The notes under the pieces: model-generated
What the model was told of the DNA's origin: nothing
Seen by the model: only the letters and a program-made list of their open reading frames with translations
Database searches by the model: none
Position numbers and translations under genes: made by a program
Assembly (NCBI RefSeq): GCF_023273895.1
Contig: NZ_CP096883.1
Location: 3,658,001 to 3,722,000 of the forward strand
DNA length: 64,000 bases
DNA from: Sphingobacterium sp. PCS056
GTDB taxonomy: Bacteria; Bacteroidota; Bacteroidia; Sphingobacteriales; Sphingobacteriaceae
Reading direction: 5' to 3'
Shown here: piece by piece, positions 17,182 through 26,477 of the stretch
Numbering within the stretch: the first letter of the stretch is position 1
Layout: each line of letters begins with the position of its first letter

Positions 17182-17877
17182 ATGAAAGCTCTGATCGTTG
17201 ACGATAATGATATGGCAAGAACCACCTTGGCACATTTGGCAAAACAAATTCCAACTCTGACTATTGTAAATCAATATTCGAACGCAATAGAAGCTTACAA
17301 TCATTTGCAGAACAATCATGTTGACCTGATATTTTTAGACATCGAAATGCCGGAAATGACTGGAATTGAGCTGACAAAAACATTGCCCAAGAAAGATACG
17401 ATCATCATTTTCACCTCTTCTAACAAAGAATATGCACTGGAAGCTTTCGAACTCAATATTGCAGATTATATTTTGAAGCCAATCACGCCAGCCCGATTTT
17501 TGCAGGCCGTAAACAAAGCACAAACGATCTGGAACAGTAAGAAAGAACAGGTGCAGGTAGAAAAGGAAGAGTTTATTTTTGTACGAGATTCCAACGTTAC
17601 GAGGCGGTTAAAATTAGATGATATTTTGTATGCAGAAGCGATGGGCGACTATGTCAAATTTTATACGAAAGACAAAATGTTTGCCATTCACGGCACTATG
17701 AAAACTGCTGAAGAACGATTACCAAAGGACAATTTTATTAGAGTGCATCGTTCCTTCATCATCGCTTTGAGTAAAATTGACACGTTGCAGGATGGTGGAA
17801 TTGTACTAGATGGAAAATTTGTTCCGGTTGCAGATGCTTACAGAAAAGCACTCAATACCCGAATGAACGTCTTTTAA
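17182..17877 (+). CDS. LytTR-type response regulator
   Basis: 231 aa. Receiver domain at 1-120 with DDND near the start, phospho-acceptor D53 (FLDIEMPEMTG), Thr/Ser in IIFTSSNK and K in ILKPITP. A LytTR DNA-binding domain follows (FIFVRDSNVTRRLKLDDILY, EERLPKDNFIRVHRSFII). No LytS-type kinase adjoins; the hybrid kinase 167 bases downstream has its own receiver but may share a signal. Confidence 0.9.
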   Translation: MKALIVDDNDMARTTLAHLAKQIPTLTIVNQYSNAIEAYNHLQNNHVDLIFLDIEMPEMTGIELTKTLPKKDTIIIFTSSNKEYALEAFELNIADYILKPITPARFLQAVNKAQTIWNSKKEQVQVEKEEFIFVRDSNVTRRLKLDDILYAEAMGDYVKFYTKDKMFAIHGTMKTAEERLPKDNFIRVHRSFIIALSKIDTLQDGGIVLDGKFVPVADAYRKALNTRMNVF

Positions 17878-18043
17878 AATACTTGTATGTAACTGATCCA
17901 TCTTCCTCCTCCAATCGATTCTGCAAAGAACGTTTACCACGCTCCTATGGGCTCATCAATACAAGTATTTCAATTCAAAAGGCACAAACTGTTATTTTTA
18001 GTTCCAAAATAAAAGTCAATCCGCATCACTTTAACATTTAACA

Positions 18044-20266
18044 ATGATCCATATTTCTTCGGTAATGGGAAACAAACGATTTGCATATCTCATAGTACTT
18101 ACTTTCCTTGCAGATTCTATATTATTGATCGCAGTTCAGGTCAATTCTGCTCGAAATACCAAGGAACTGATACAAAACAACAACACACTGCTCCATGAAC
18201 TGACATCTAGCAATCACTTGAGAGAAATTGACCGAGATATCTTAGGGGTAGAGAGCAGGATCAGAGCATCAATTGCGACCAACGATACCACACATCTTAA
18301 CGGTGTCGATCAAAAAATCGATGATGTAGAAAATTTCTTAGATTCCCTTTCAAAAGATCATGCAGATGCGCAACAGCAGAAGCTGATAAAACGACTTGGC
18401 GCTTTGGCCATGGACAAAAAGATGATCAAAGAAACCCTTTTGCAACGCTACAAGACTTTGGGAAATATGGACGACCAAACTTCCATCGCCAATCCACGGG
18501 CTAGACAAATATCCAACGAAATCACAGATATCACGGCGCAGATCTACAAAAGCCGACGACTTCAGGTCGCTGATCTCAGTAAGAAAAATGCAGAGATGGG
18601 AAAAAAAGCGAAACTTTACGACATGTCACTGCTCATATTATTGGTGATCAGTGGTTCCATTATTGGATATCACATTATCCGTCAGTTTCGCCGACAACAT
18701 GTATTGATTAAAGAATTGGATATTGCCCAGAAAAAAGCATCAGTCGCTGCGCAAACGAAAGAAAATTTTCTGGCAAATATGAGCCACGAGATCAGAACAC
18801 CGCTGACCGGCATTCTAGGTTTTACCAATCTGTTGCAAAAAAGGCCATTGGATGCCACATCCGCGGAATTTGTTTCATCCATCCAGCGGGCCGGAGAAAA
18901 TCTGATGGCCATAATCAATGACATTTTAGACCTATCTAAAATCGAAGCCGGTATGATGCGCATCACACCGGGAATATTCAGCATTACGGGCTTAATCAAC
19001 TCTGTAGAAACGCTATTCCTAGAACGGGCCAAAGAAAAGGGACTGACCATATACAGCAGCGTAGATCCCTCCATTCCGGATACACTGACTGGGGATGCCA
19101 CCAGATTGACACAAATTTTAGTCAACCTCATCGGAAATGCAATAAAATTTACGCATCAAGGAAAAATTAATATTGAAGTTCTTAATCGATCTCAAATTGG
19201 GCAAGATATCGTTCTTGAATTCAAAATTTCTGATACCGGTATCGGGATTGACAAAGAAAAATTACATGAAGTTTTTGAACGATTCAATCAAGGCGAAGAT
19301 TCCATTACCCGCAACTTCGGAGGTACAGGTTTAGGACTATCCATTGTCAAAAAATTAATTCTTTTACAAAATGGGGACATCACAGTCAGTAGTGAGAAAG
19401 GAAAAGGAACAACTTTTCTTTTTCATATTCCTTATGGGATCGCCAAAGAACAGCTCCATGTCATTTCGACCGACCGAACTGCTTCGCTCCCAAAACAACC
19501 TGGTACTCCCCTTCGTGTTCTGGTGGTTGATGATAATGCCCTCAATCAAAGCCTCCTTAATCATCTGCTCTTACAGTGGAACATCAGCTTTCAAATCGTA
19601 TCTAATGGTTTAGAAGCAATAGAACAATTAACCGAGGAAACCTACGATTTGATATTGATGGATATCCAGATGCCCAAAATGGATGGTTACGCGGCCACTC
19701 AGCACATCCGTGAAGTGCTGAAGCTGGATATACCGATCATCGCCATGACAGCACACGCCATGGCGGGCGAACGCGAAAAGTGCCTTAGCCGGGGTATGAA
19801 CGAATACATTTCTAAACCCATCATCGAAGAGGACCTGTTAAAATTAATCTCTACTTTCGGACTAAAAGAGAATCCGAAAAAAGAGGTCATCATAGAAGCC
19901 GCTCCAATCCAATTTCAATGCATCGACCTCAGTTATATGCGCTCCATCAGCGGCGGTGATACTACTTTTGAAAAAACAGTTACGAAACAGTTTATTGACC
20001 ATATTCCATCAAATTTAAACCAACTCAATCTGGCTTATCAAAATCAGGATTTCACTACCGTAAAATTAAGAGCGCACGATCTAAAATCAAGTTTGGCAAT
20101 GATGGGACTGTTAGCAGCATTACAAGAAAAGGTAAATCTGCTTGAAATGGCAACCGCACAACAACCTAACATCACACAAGCTTTAGCAGAAATCACAAAC
20201 ACCATTAACAGGGCGTATGAAGAAGCTACCTTATTTTTACAATCACTTAACCAACCTAAAAATTAA
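18044..20266 (+). CDS. Hybrid sensor histidine kinase with receiver and HPt domains
   Basis: 740-aa membrane kinase. Membrane helix at about 13-32, a helical periplasmic sensor of CHASE3-like look (about 33-195), second helix around 198-220, HisKA with H248 in MSHEIRTP, HATPase with NAIKFT, DTGIGI and GGTGLGLSI, receiver with D540 (LILMDIQMPKMDG), and a C-terminal HPt with H678 in AHDLKSS. It has a complete internal relay but no output domain. ATG 18065 is an alternative start. The flavin reductase starts 4 bases after the stop. Confidence 0.92.
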   Translation: MIHISSVMGNKRFAYLIVLTFLADSILLIAVQVNSARNTKELIQNNNTLLHELTSSNHLREIDRDILGVESRIRASIATNDTTHLNGVDQKIDDVENFLDSLSKDHADAQQQKLIKRLGALAMDKKMIKETLLQRYKTLGNMDDQTSIANPRARQISNEITDITAQIYKSRRLQVADLSKKNAEMGKKAKLYDMSLLILLVISGSIIGYHIIRQFRRQHVLIKELDIAQKKASVAAQTKENFLANMSHEIRTPLTGILGFTNLLQKRPLDATSAEFVSSIQRAGENLMAIINDILDLSKIEAGMMRITPGIFSITGLINSVETLFLERAKEKGLTIYSSVDPSIPDTLTGDATRLTQILVNLIGNAIKFTHQGKINIEVLNRSQIGQDIVLEFKISDTGIGIDKEKLHEVFERFNQGEDSITRNFGGTGLGLSIVKKLILLQNGDITVSSEKGKGTTFLFHIPYGIAKEQLHVISTDRTASLPKQPGTPLRVLVVDDNALNQSLLNHLLLQWNISFQIVSNGLEAIEQLTEETYDLILMDIQMPKMDGYAATQHIREVLKLDIPIIAMTAHAMAGEREKCLSRGMNEYISKPIIEEDLLKLISTFGLKENPKKEVIIEAAPIQFQCIDLSYMRSISGGDTTFEKTVTKQFIDHIPSNLNQLNLAYQNQDFTTVKLRAHDLKSSLAMMGLLAALQEKVNLLEMATAQQPNITQALAEITNTINRAYEEATLFLQSLNQPKN

Positions 20267-20270
20267 AAAA

Positions 20271-21329
20271 ATGGACTTATTCTCTCCTTTAAAGCTTCGT
20301 CAGCTATCCTTGAAAAATAGAATTGTTGTTTCACCCATGCAACAGTACAGTGCAATAAACGGTGTACCGGGCAACTGGCACATGGTGCATCTTGGCAGCC
20401 GTGCTGTAGGAGGTGCCGGTTTGATCATGACCGAATGTACGGCCATTGAACCCAAAGGCCTGGCAACATTAAGCGATGTCGGAATCTGGAACGACGAACA
20501 AAAAAATGCCTGGAAAAAAATCGTCGAATTTGTCCATGATCAGGATGCAAAAATCGGAATCCAATTGTGGCATTCTGGTGGAAAAGGAAGTCTCAAACAT
20601 CCTAACGAACGTATGAAGCCGCTCACCAAGGACGAAGGAGGATGGACTGTAAAATCTTCTTCACCCACAGAAATGAATGGCATCATTCCGCAAGAGCTAT
20701 CCATTGATGAAATTCAGAAATTAAAAGTAAAGTTTGCTGATGCTGCACTTCGTGCTGTAGAAGCAGGATTTGATACAGTAGAATTACACGCTGGACATGG
20801 CTACCTTTTCCATCAGTTCTATTCTGCATGGATCAACAAAAGGTTGGACGAATATGGTGGGAGCCTAGAAAATAGGATTCGGTTTCTGGTAGAAACTGTT
20901 GTTGAAGTCCGAAGAGTACTTCCAGATGGAATGCCGTTACTCGTTCGGATTTCCGCTGTCGATTATCTCGAAACCGCAGATGCCTGGACATTGGAAGACA
21001 GCATTGTCTTAGCAAAAATACTGAAAGAAAATGGTGTAGACCTCATCACAGCTTCTGGAGGTGGTTTTGCAAATGTCAGTAAAGATCGGGTTTTCCCCAA
21101 TTACCAGGTACCATTTGCCTCCACCATAAAACAACAGACTGCTATTGCAACCGGAGCAGTCGGAATGATTACAGAAGCTATGCAGGCAAACAGTATCATT
21201 GCAAATGAAGAGGCCGATCTGGTTTTTATTGCAAGAGAACATTTACGAGATCCATATTTTGCATTGCATGCCGCGAAAGAGCTGCAAATAGAAACCGAAA
21301 TCCCTTGGCAGTATAAAAGAGCTTTTTAA
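20271..21329 (+). CDS. NADH:flavin oxidoreductase, old yellow enzyme (YqjM-like)
   Basis: 352-aa FMN-dependent ene-reductase. Start MDLFSPLKLRQLSLKNRI, then VSPMQQYS where YqjM has PMCMYS, so the redox-tuning cysteine is replaced by Gln. HSGGKGS and ELHAGHGYLFHQFYS follow, with RLDEYGGSLENR and the FMN-phosphate region near VGMITEA. ATG 20271 lies 4 bases after the kinase stop, behind an A-rich stretch; an upstream in-frame ATG would overlap the kinase. Likely reduces electrophilic alkenes. Confidence 0.9.
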   Translation: MDLFSPLKLRQLSLKNRIVVSPMQQYSAINGVPGNWHMVHLGSRAVGGAGLIMTECTAIEPKGLATLSDVGIWNDEQKNAWKKIVEFVHDQDAKIGIQLWHSGGKGSLKHPNERMKPLTKDEGGWTVKSSSPTEMNGIIPQELSIDEIQKLKVKFADAALRAVEAGFDTVELHAGHGYLFHQFYSAWINKRLDEYGGSLENRIRFLVETVVEVRRVLPDGMPLLVRISAVDYLETADAWTLEDSIVLAKILKENGVDLITASGGGFANVSKDRVFPNYQVPFASTIKQQTAIATGAVGMITEAMQANSIIANEEADLVFIAREHLRDPYFALHAAKELQIETEIPWQYKRAF

Positions 21330-21350
21330 TTTTACTAAATTCTCATCAAT

Positions 21351-21902
21351 ATGGAAAATTCTGGCGCATCCGTGGTCATCACCCATCATATTTTGGATGA
21401 CAAACAGACCGAATATGAAAAATGGTTGGACGAAATTGTTCCCATTACCCAACATTCAACAGGTTTTATAGACTTGCAGATTGTCCGTCCTATACCTCAA
21501 TTAACATTCGTTTATACCGTAATTATCCGGTTTGATACCATCCACAATCTAAAAAAATGGATGCAGTCAGACAGCCGAGAAAAATTAATTGAAAAGGCCC
21601 ATCCTTTCTTTAGAAAAAATGACCGGTATCAGATAAAATCAGGTCTGGATTTTCTATTTAATGATGAAACCGAAAGCAACACCGTACCCGTTCGCTGGAA
21701 ACAGTATCTGGTCACCTGGTCAGCCATTTATCCCCTATCGATCATCATTCCCCTGATCACAGTTCCAATATGGAGATTTTTGAAACTTCCTGCAAACCAC
21801 TATGTGGATGGATTCTTCAATTCCGGTATAATCGTTCTGCTCATGGTATTTGTCGTGATGCCAAACTATACCAAACTCATCAAAAAATGGCTGTATAGCT
21901 AG
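21351..21902 (+). CDS. Antibiotic biosynthesis monooxygenase (ABM) domain membrane protein
   Basis: 183 aa. The first 95 residues form an ABM ferredoxin-like domain (VVITHHILDDKQTEYEKWLD, GFIDLQIVRP). The rest has two membrane helices (AIYPLSIIIPLITVPIWRF and SGIIVLLMVFVVMP). Similar ABM-plus-helix proteins are common but uncharacterised. It is 21 bases after the reductase and likely in the same operon, suggesting an auxiliary redox role. Confidence 0.75.
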   Translation: MENSGASVVITHHILDDKQTEYEKWLDEIVPITQHSTGFIDLQIVRPIPQLTFVYTVIIRFDTIHNLKKWMQSDSREKLIEKAHPFFRKNDRYQIKSGLDFLFNDETESNTVPVRWKQYLVTWSAIYPLSIIIPLITVPIWRFLKLPANHYVDGFFNSGIIVLLMVFVVMPNYTKLIKKWLYS

Positions 21903-22032
21903 TATCAGTTTACTTAGCAGTCCTCGTTTTAATAATCCTATAAATCCATTTCAATCCAATTGAAGTGGATTTTTTTCTTATGATGCGATCTTTTATCTCC
22001 TATCGATTAGCCCGCAACTATTTCTTTCAAAG

Positions 22033-22063
22033 TTTCACCGACTCATTTTGCCTATTCATCGAA
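22033..22063. repeat. Dispersed 31-bp sequence upstream of the bicupin operon
   Basis: Matches 16525-16555 at 27 of 31 positions (core TCATTTTGCCT). Both copies lie roughly 70-90 bases before a stress gene (bicupin and dps). A shared regulatory site or relics of one repeat are both possible. Confidence 0.4.
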
Positions 22064-22132
22064 TGCCAATTCCGAAATGCCTTATTCCTACGTAGATTTA
22101 GAATAGAATAAAGACAAACATATAAAGATAGG

Positions 22133-23182
22133 ATGATGAAAAATGAATTATTAAGTTTCAAATACGAATTAGAGAAAAAAGAACCCCGTACCAACGATGG
22201 TGGAACTACCAGAGGAGCATCAGTAAGCGATTTCCCAGCGTCGATTGGTATTGCAGGAGTTTCGATGAGACTACAGCCAGGAAGCATGAGAGAACTGCAC
22301 TGGCATGCCAACGCCGCGGAATGGGCGTATGTGATTTCAGGAACTGTACGTACCACGATCATTCATCCCGACGGACACAGTTATGTGGACAATTTTGCAC
22401 CAGGTGATGTCTGGTATTTTCCAAAAGGTTACGGTCACTCTATTCAGGCCACCGGAACTACTGAATGCCATTTCATCTTAATTTTTGACAATGGCAATTT
22501 CTCTGAGGATCATACCTTCAGTGCGACCGATTTTGTTTCCAGTATGCCTCCCGAGATTGTGGCCCAAAATCTAAATTTGATACTGGAAGAAGTTGCAGCA
22601 TTGCCCCAAAAGGAAGTCTATTTTGCAGCAGGAGTAGTTCCAGATGAATCTTCATTTATTGCAGCCCCCCGTCCTAGTGAATCGGATATCGAATTAACAA
22701 GTTTGCACCGTTATCCTCTGCACGCCCAACAGCCAAGGATCGTTCCCGGCGGTGGTTTACAAAGATTGGTTACCAGCAAAGAATTTCCCATCAGCAGTAC
22801 GATGTCGGGCTCCATTATAACATTACAGCCTGGCGCCTTAAGAGAGATGCATTGGCACCCGAATGCAGATGAATGGCAATATTATATTTCCGGACAGGCA
22901 GAGATGTCGGTTTTCTTAGCAGAAAGTACAGTCGTAACGGAACAGTTTAATGCAGGAGACGTCGGATATGTTCCGATGGGCGCTGGCCACTACATCAAAA
23001 ATACTGGAAATACAGTATGTGAAATCCTGATCGGATTCAACAGCGGCACCTACCAGTCAATTGATTTGAGCGCATGGCTAGCTGGAAATCCAAGAGATGT
23101 CGTGGTGACTAATTTTGGTTTGGCAAACGGAGAAATTGAAAGATTCCCAGCCAAGCAGCTTTTCATTCAACCTAAAAAATAA
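22133..23182 (+). CDS. Bicupin oxalate decarboxylase family protein
   Basis: 349-aa two-domain cupin. Each domain has the metal motif: RELHWHANAAEWAYV with a later GYGHSI, and REMHWHPNADEWQYY with a later GAGHYI. These match the Mn-binding His-His-Glu-His of OxdC, which converts oxalate to formate and CO2. The lid equivalent reads FSEDHTF, keeping the key glutamate that separates decarboxylases from oxidases. Lacking a signal peptide, it is cytoplasmic. It heads an operon; a weak -7 (TAGATTTA, 22093-22100) precedes it. Confidence 0.88.
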   Translation: MMKNELLSFKYELEKKEPRTNDGGTTRGASVSDFPASIGIAGVSMRLQPGSMRELHWHANAAEWAYVISGTVRTTIIHPDGHSYVDNFAPGDVWYFPKGYGHSIQATGTTECHFILIFDNGNFSEDHTFSATDFVSSMPPEIVAQNLNLILEEVAALPQKEVYFAAGVVPDESSFIAAPRPSESDIELTSLHRYPLHAQQPRIVPGGGLQRLVTSKEFPISSTMSGSIITLQPGALREMHWHPNADEWQYYISGQAEMSVFLAESTVVTEQFNAGDVGYVPMGAGHYIKNTGNTVCEILIGFNSGTYQSIDLSAWLAGNPRDVVVTNFGLANGEIERFPAKQLFIQPKK

Positions 23183-23208
23183 AGATTTAATTCAGATCTA
23201 GTACAATC

Positions 23209-23910
23209 ATGGATCATCCCTGCGTTAAACCCAATAATCTTGACTCCAAAGAATCTGTCAGGATACAAGAAAGATTAGCCATCTATCTCGCTTTTATTGC
23301 CGGATACATAGATGCGACAGGACTGATCAAGTGGAAGATTTATGTATCTTTTATGAGCGGCAACACAACGCAATTGGGCGTCGCGCTTTCAACGGATAAA
23401 GATGGGGTCATCATGACTTCAGGTATCGCCATCAGTTGCTTTCTCCTAGGGATTTATGCAGGAGCATGCCTATCACTATGGAAAAAAACGGATTACCAAA
23501 TATTCACATGCTATATCGTTTCATTCATGCTAACTTGCTATACGATAATTGCTTATATTTATACAATACACATCGGGTCATCCATTGCGATTATTGGATT
23601 TTCAACCGGATTGATGAATACGATTGTAACAGCTGTCGGAAACCAAAAAGTAAATACAGATTTCGTGACAGGCACGTTGAACAGTTTAGCAAGAAATACC
23701 GCCATGTTCAGTATGACCAAAGATAAAATGGAAAGACAACAGTATAAGACCCATGCCTATCATCTTTCTTTGGTATGGATAGGGTTTATATCTGGTGCAT
23801 ATACCGCTTCGCTCATGCTCGATGCACTAAGAAACTGGTTCTTGATCCTTCCTGCTCTGTTGTTATTGATTGCTGGTCTATGGCTCTCCTGTTGTACTAT
23901 TAAACCTTAA
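23209..23910 (+). CDS. YoaK/DUF1275 family membrane protein
   Basis: 233 aa with about six membrane helices. The typical DUF1275 start is present: AFIAGYIDATGLIKW then FVSFMSGNTTQLG-type residues (VSFMSGNTTQLGVAL), and TDFVTGTLNSLA in the middle. A transport role is suspected for the family but not shown. It lies 26 bases after the bicupin gene and 11 before the peroxiredoxin gene. Confidence 0.87.
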   Translation: MDHPCVKPNNLDSKESVRIQERLAIYLAFIAGYIDATGLIKWKIYVSFMSGNTTQLGVALSTDKDGVIMTSGIAISCFLLGIYAGACLSLWKKTDYQIFTCYIVSFMLTCYTIIAYIYTIHIGSSIAIIGFSTGLMNTIVTAVGNQKVNTDFVTGTLNSLARNTAMFSMTKDKMERQQYKTHAYHLSLVWIGFISGAYTASLMLDALRNWFLILPALLLLIAGLWLSCCTIKP

Positions 23911-23921
23911 AAACTTACACT

Positions 23922-24383
23922 ATGTTAAAGCAAAATGATGTTGCGCCCAATTTTACATTGTATGCAACGCCCGATCAAAAAATTAATCTCTCCGAATTTA
24001 AAGGGAAGAATGTTATTCTTGCTTTTTATCCTGCCGACTGGAGTCCCGTTTGTAGTGATCAGATGGCTCTGTACAATGAAACGTTAAAATTTTTCAAACA
24101 GTACGATGCAGAGCTTTTCGGAATATCTGTAGATAGTAAATGGTGTCACTTAGCCTTCTCACAATCCCGTAACTTACACTTTCCCTTATTAGCAGATTTC
24201 GAAGCTAAAGGAGAAATCGCTAAACAATATGGTGTCTACGATGAGGAAGAGGGCGAATGTAAACGCGCATTGTTCGTGATCGATAAACAAGGGATTATCG
24301 CATGGAGTTACCTGTCTCCTACAGCAATCAATCCCGGAGCAGATGGAATTTTAGAAGCTTTAGAAATGCTTAAAACAAAATAA
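23922..24383 (+). CDS. Peroxiredoxin (AhpC/TSA family)
   Basis: 153-aa thiol peroxidase reducing hydrogen peroxide and organic peroxides. The peroxidatic cysteine sits in FYPADWSPVCSDQM, in place of the usual FxPxxxTxxC. Further cysteines (KWCHLAF, EGECKRAL) could resolve it. The length fits BCP/AhpE-like enzymes. Followed after 2 bases by a DsbA-like gene that may act as its reductant partner. Confidence 0.9.
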   Translation: MLKQNDVAPNFTLYATPDQKINLSEFKGKNVILAFYPADWSPVCSDQMALYNETLKFFKQYDAELFGISVDSKWCHLAFSQSRNLHFPLLADFEAKGEIAKQYGVYDEEEGECKRALFVIDKQGIIAWSYLSPTAINPGADGILEALEMLKTK

Positions 24384-24385
24384 TT

Positions 24386-24901
24386 ATGTCATTAAAACCA
24401 GTCGTCAGCCACACTGATCATGCACAAGGCAATTTAGATGCCGAGCTCATCATAGTAGAATTTGGAGATTATCAATGTCCCTACTGCGGTGCCGCATATC
24501 CAGTTCTTAAAGAATTAATGCGTCAATTTGGAAGTCAAATCAAATTCGTATTTAGAAATTTTCCGCTTTCTGAAATGCATCCATATGCTAGACCAGCAGC
24601 AATTGCAGCTGAAGCAGCAAATCTTCAAGGTAAGTTCTGGGAAATTCATGATGCTATTTACGAAAATCAGAAAGACTTGAATGAGAATTTGCTGATAAAA
24701 TTAGCGGAAAAATTAAAACTTGATATCTCCCAATTCAAAGAAGATCTTGAAAATCTAGCATTAGCAGAAAAAATAGATTCTGATTTCGAAAGTGGAATTA
24801 TCAGCGGCGTAAATGGAACGCCTTCCTTCTTCGTCAACGGTAAAAAATTTGATGGTGCTGCCATAGATTTAATTCGACTTTTGGACGAAAATGCCGAATA
24901 A
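24386..24901 (+). CDS. DsbA-family thioredoxin-fold protein, cytoplasmic
   Basis: 171 aa with the active site FGDYQCPYCGAAYPVL (CPYC) near residue 30 and the cis-proline loop NGTPSFFVNG. No signal peptide, so it should act in the cytoplasm, unlike classical DsbA. The helical insert resembles DsbA_oxidoreductase/FrnE-type proteins. Two bases after the peroxiredoxin gene, it probably handles thiol-disulfide exchange in the same response. Confidence 0.87.
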   Translation: MSLKPVVSHTDHAQGNLDAELIIVEFGDYQCPYCGAAYPVLKELMRQFGSQIKFVFRNFPLSEMHPYARPAAIAAEAANLQGKFWEIHDAIYENQKDLNENLLIKLAEKLKLDISQFKEDLENLALAEKIDSDFESGIISGVNGTPSFFVNGKKFDGAAIDLIRLLDENAE

Positions 24902-25066
24902 AAGGCAATAGTTGACAGCGACACCTAGCATCATCCTTGTCTATATTTTACCAAAACGAACGGGATACCATATGAAACTAGGGTTGCATTTCACTGAACC
25001 TTTTTAGCTAAAAAATTAAGACAAGAAATAATTAATATAAATCAACAATACTTAAAAATTAACACA

Positions 25067-25888
25067 ATGAGCATACTTAAATTAAAAGACGGTACAGAGA
25101 TTTTTTATAAAGATCAAGGAGAAGGACCCATATTGATGTTTCATCATGGATGGCCCCTATCTTCAGACGACTGGGATGCACAGGTCATCTTCTTCTTACA
25201 AAAAGGTTATAGAGTAGTCACGCACGACAGAAGGGGTCACGGTAGATCTAGCCAGGACATTTATGGTCACAACATCGAGACGTATGCTGCGGATGCTGCA
25301 GAACTGGTCTCATTTCTTGACCTCCAAGATGTTGTACACATTGGACACTCTACGGGTGGCGGAGAAGTGATCCGCTATGTAAATAAATATGCTCAGGGAA
25401 GAGCCAAAAAAGCAGTCTTAATCAGTGCTGTTCCGCCAATCATGATCGCCAGTGACAGCAATCCAGACGGTGTTCCACTTGCGGTTTTTGATCAGATCAG
25501 AGATCAGACGTTAAACAATAGACAACAGTTTTATATCGATCTGACCATCCCCTTCTATGGCTATAATAGAGCAGGTGCAGATGTCAAAGAAGGAGTGCAA
25601 AGAAACTGGTGGAGACAAGGGATGATGGGCGGAATAGTTGCACACTATGAAGGTATCAAAGCATTTTCTGAAACTGATTTTCGAGAAGATCTTCAAGCTG
25701 TTGACATTCCGGTCTTAGTTCTTCACGGTGAAGATGATCAGATCGTTCCATACCAAAATGCAGGTGTCAAATCAGCTAAATTACTGAAAAACGCAAAGCT
25801 CATCACATATCCTGGTTTCCCTCACGGTATGCCAACCACAGAAGCCAAAACCATTAATAAAGACCTGTTGGCATTTATTGAGTCTTAA
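25067..25888 (+). CDS. Alpha/beta hydrolase, non-heme chloroperoxidase type
   Basis: 273 aa, full length for cofactor-free haloperoxidases/esterases. Catalytic motifs: oxyanion HHGWPLSSDDW, nucleophile elbow GHSTGGGEV, acid in LHGEDDQIVP and histidine in FPHGMPTT. Also HDRRGHGRSS. These enzymes hydrolyse esters and form peracids from acid and peroxide. It is 165 bases after the DsbA-like gene and may have its own promoter. A double hairpin follows. Confidence 0.9.
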   Translation: MSILKLKDGTEIFYKDQGEGPILMFHHGWPLSSDDWDAQVIFFLQKGYRVVTHDRRGHGRSSQDIYGHNIETYAADAAELVSFLDLQDVVHIGHSTGGGEVIRYVNKYAQGRAKKAVLISAVPPIMIASDSNPDGVPLAVFDQIRDQTLNNRQQFYIDLTIPFYGYNRAGADVKEGVQRNWWRQGMMGGIVAHYEGIKAFSETDFREDLQAVDIPVLVLHGEDDQIVPYQNAGVKSAKLLKNAKLITYPGFPHGMPTTEAKTINKDLLAFIES

Positions 25889-25987
25889 CAGATAGATACC
25901 AGACAATGGAGCGGTTCGTATATAAGAGACGTCACAGCAGATCGTTAGATTACCGTATGCTGAAGTATCAGATCAACTTGAATAAGA

Positions 25988-26047
25988 AGATGTATCGCAC
26001 CGATACATCTTTAAAAAGGCTTGGATTTTTTATTAATCTAAGCCTTT
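25988..26047 (+). terminator. Two consecutive hairpins
   Basis: First stem AGATGTATCG-CAC-CGATACATCT (25988-26010) is perfect. The second pairs AAAGGCTTGGAT (26015-26026) with its complement at 26036-26047 through one G-T pair and has a T-rich loop. They probably end the chloroperoxidase transcript and, reading the other way, could serve the minus strand. Confidence 0.65.
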
Positions 26048-26137
26048 CTTAACATACCCCTTTCCAGATAAGGCCAGATCATGATGACCAATGATCAACC
26101 TGAATAGATCGGCGGTTATGGAACATAAATGATCCCA

Positions 26138-26455
26138 TTAACCGGTAATTTTCAGAGATTGAATCAGCCCATCTTTAAATTCATAGTGATAAGTCAATAT
26201 TAGCGGACTTCCCGGAAAATTGCCTGCAATTTCAGCTTTCAACGTCTGGTCAGTTTCTGAATATGCAAGAGGTTTCATCGTACTTTGATATTCTTTGTTG
26301 GCTCTTTCTATCCAATTTTCTATTTCCTTTCTGCCGTTATGTGTTTTTCCTTCGTCAAAAACTACGGCTGATTCTGCGAAACAATTCGCGTAAGCAATAG
26401 AATCAAAGTTGTCCTGTGCCTGTACGAGATCGGCTACTACTTTTGGTAAATTCAT
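26138..26455 (-). CDS. SnoaL-like (NTF2 fold) protein
   Basis: 105-aa cone-shaped NTF2-fold protein with the SnoaL_2 pattern: YANCFAESAVVFDEGKTHNG, EIENWIERAN and a beta-rich C-terminus. Such proteins are often small isomerases or have unknown function. It lies 22 bases after the SDR gene on the same strand, so the two are probably one transcript. Confidence 0.82.
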   Translation of the reverse strand: MNLPKVVADLVQAQDNFDSIAYANCFAESAVVFDEGKTHNGRKEIENWIERANKEYQSTMKPLAYSETDQTLKAEIAGNFPGSPLILTYHYEFKDGLIQSLKITG

Positions 26456-26477
26456 CTTTTTATGAGTTAAAATGTTA

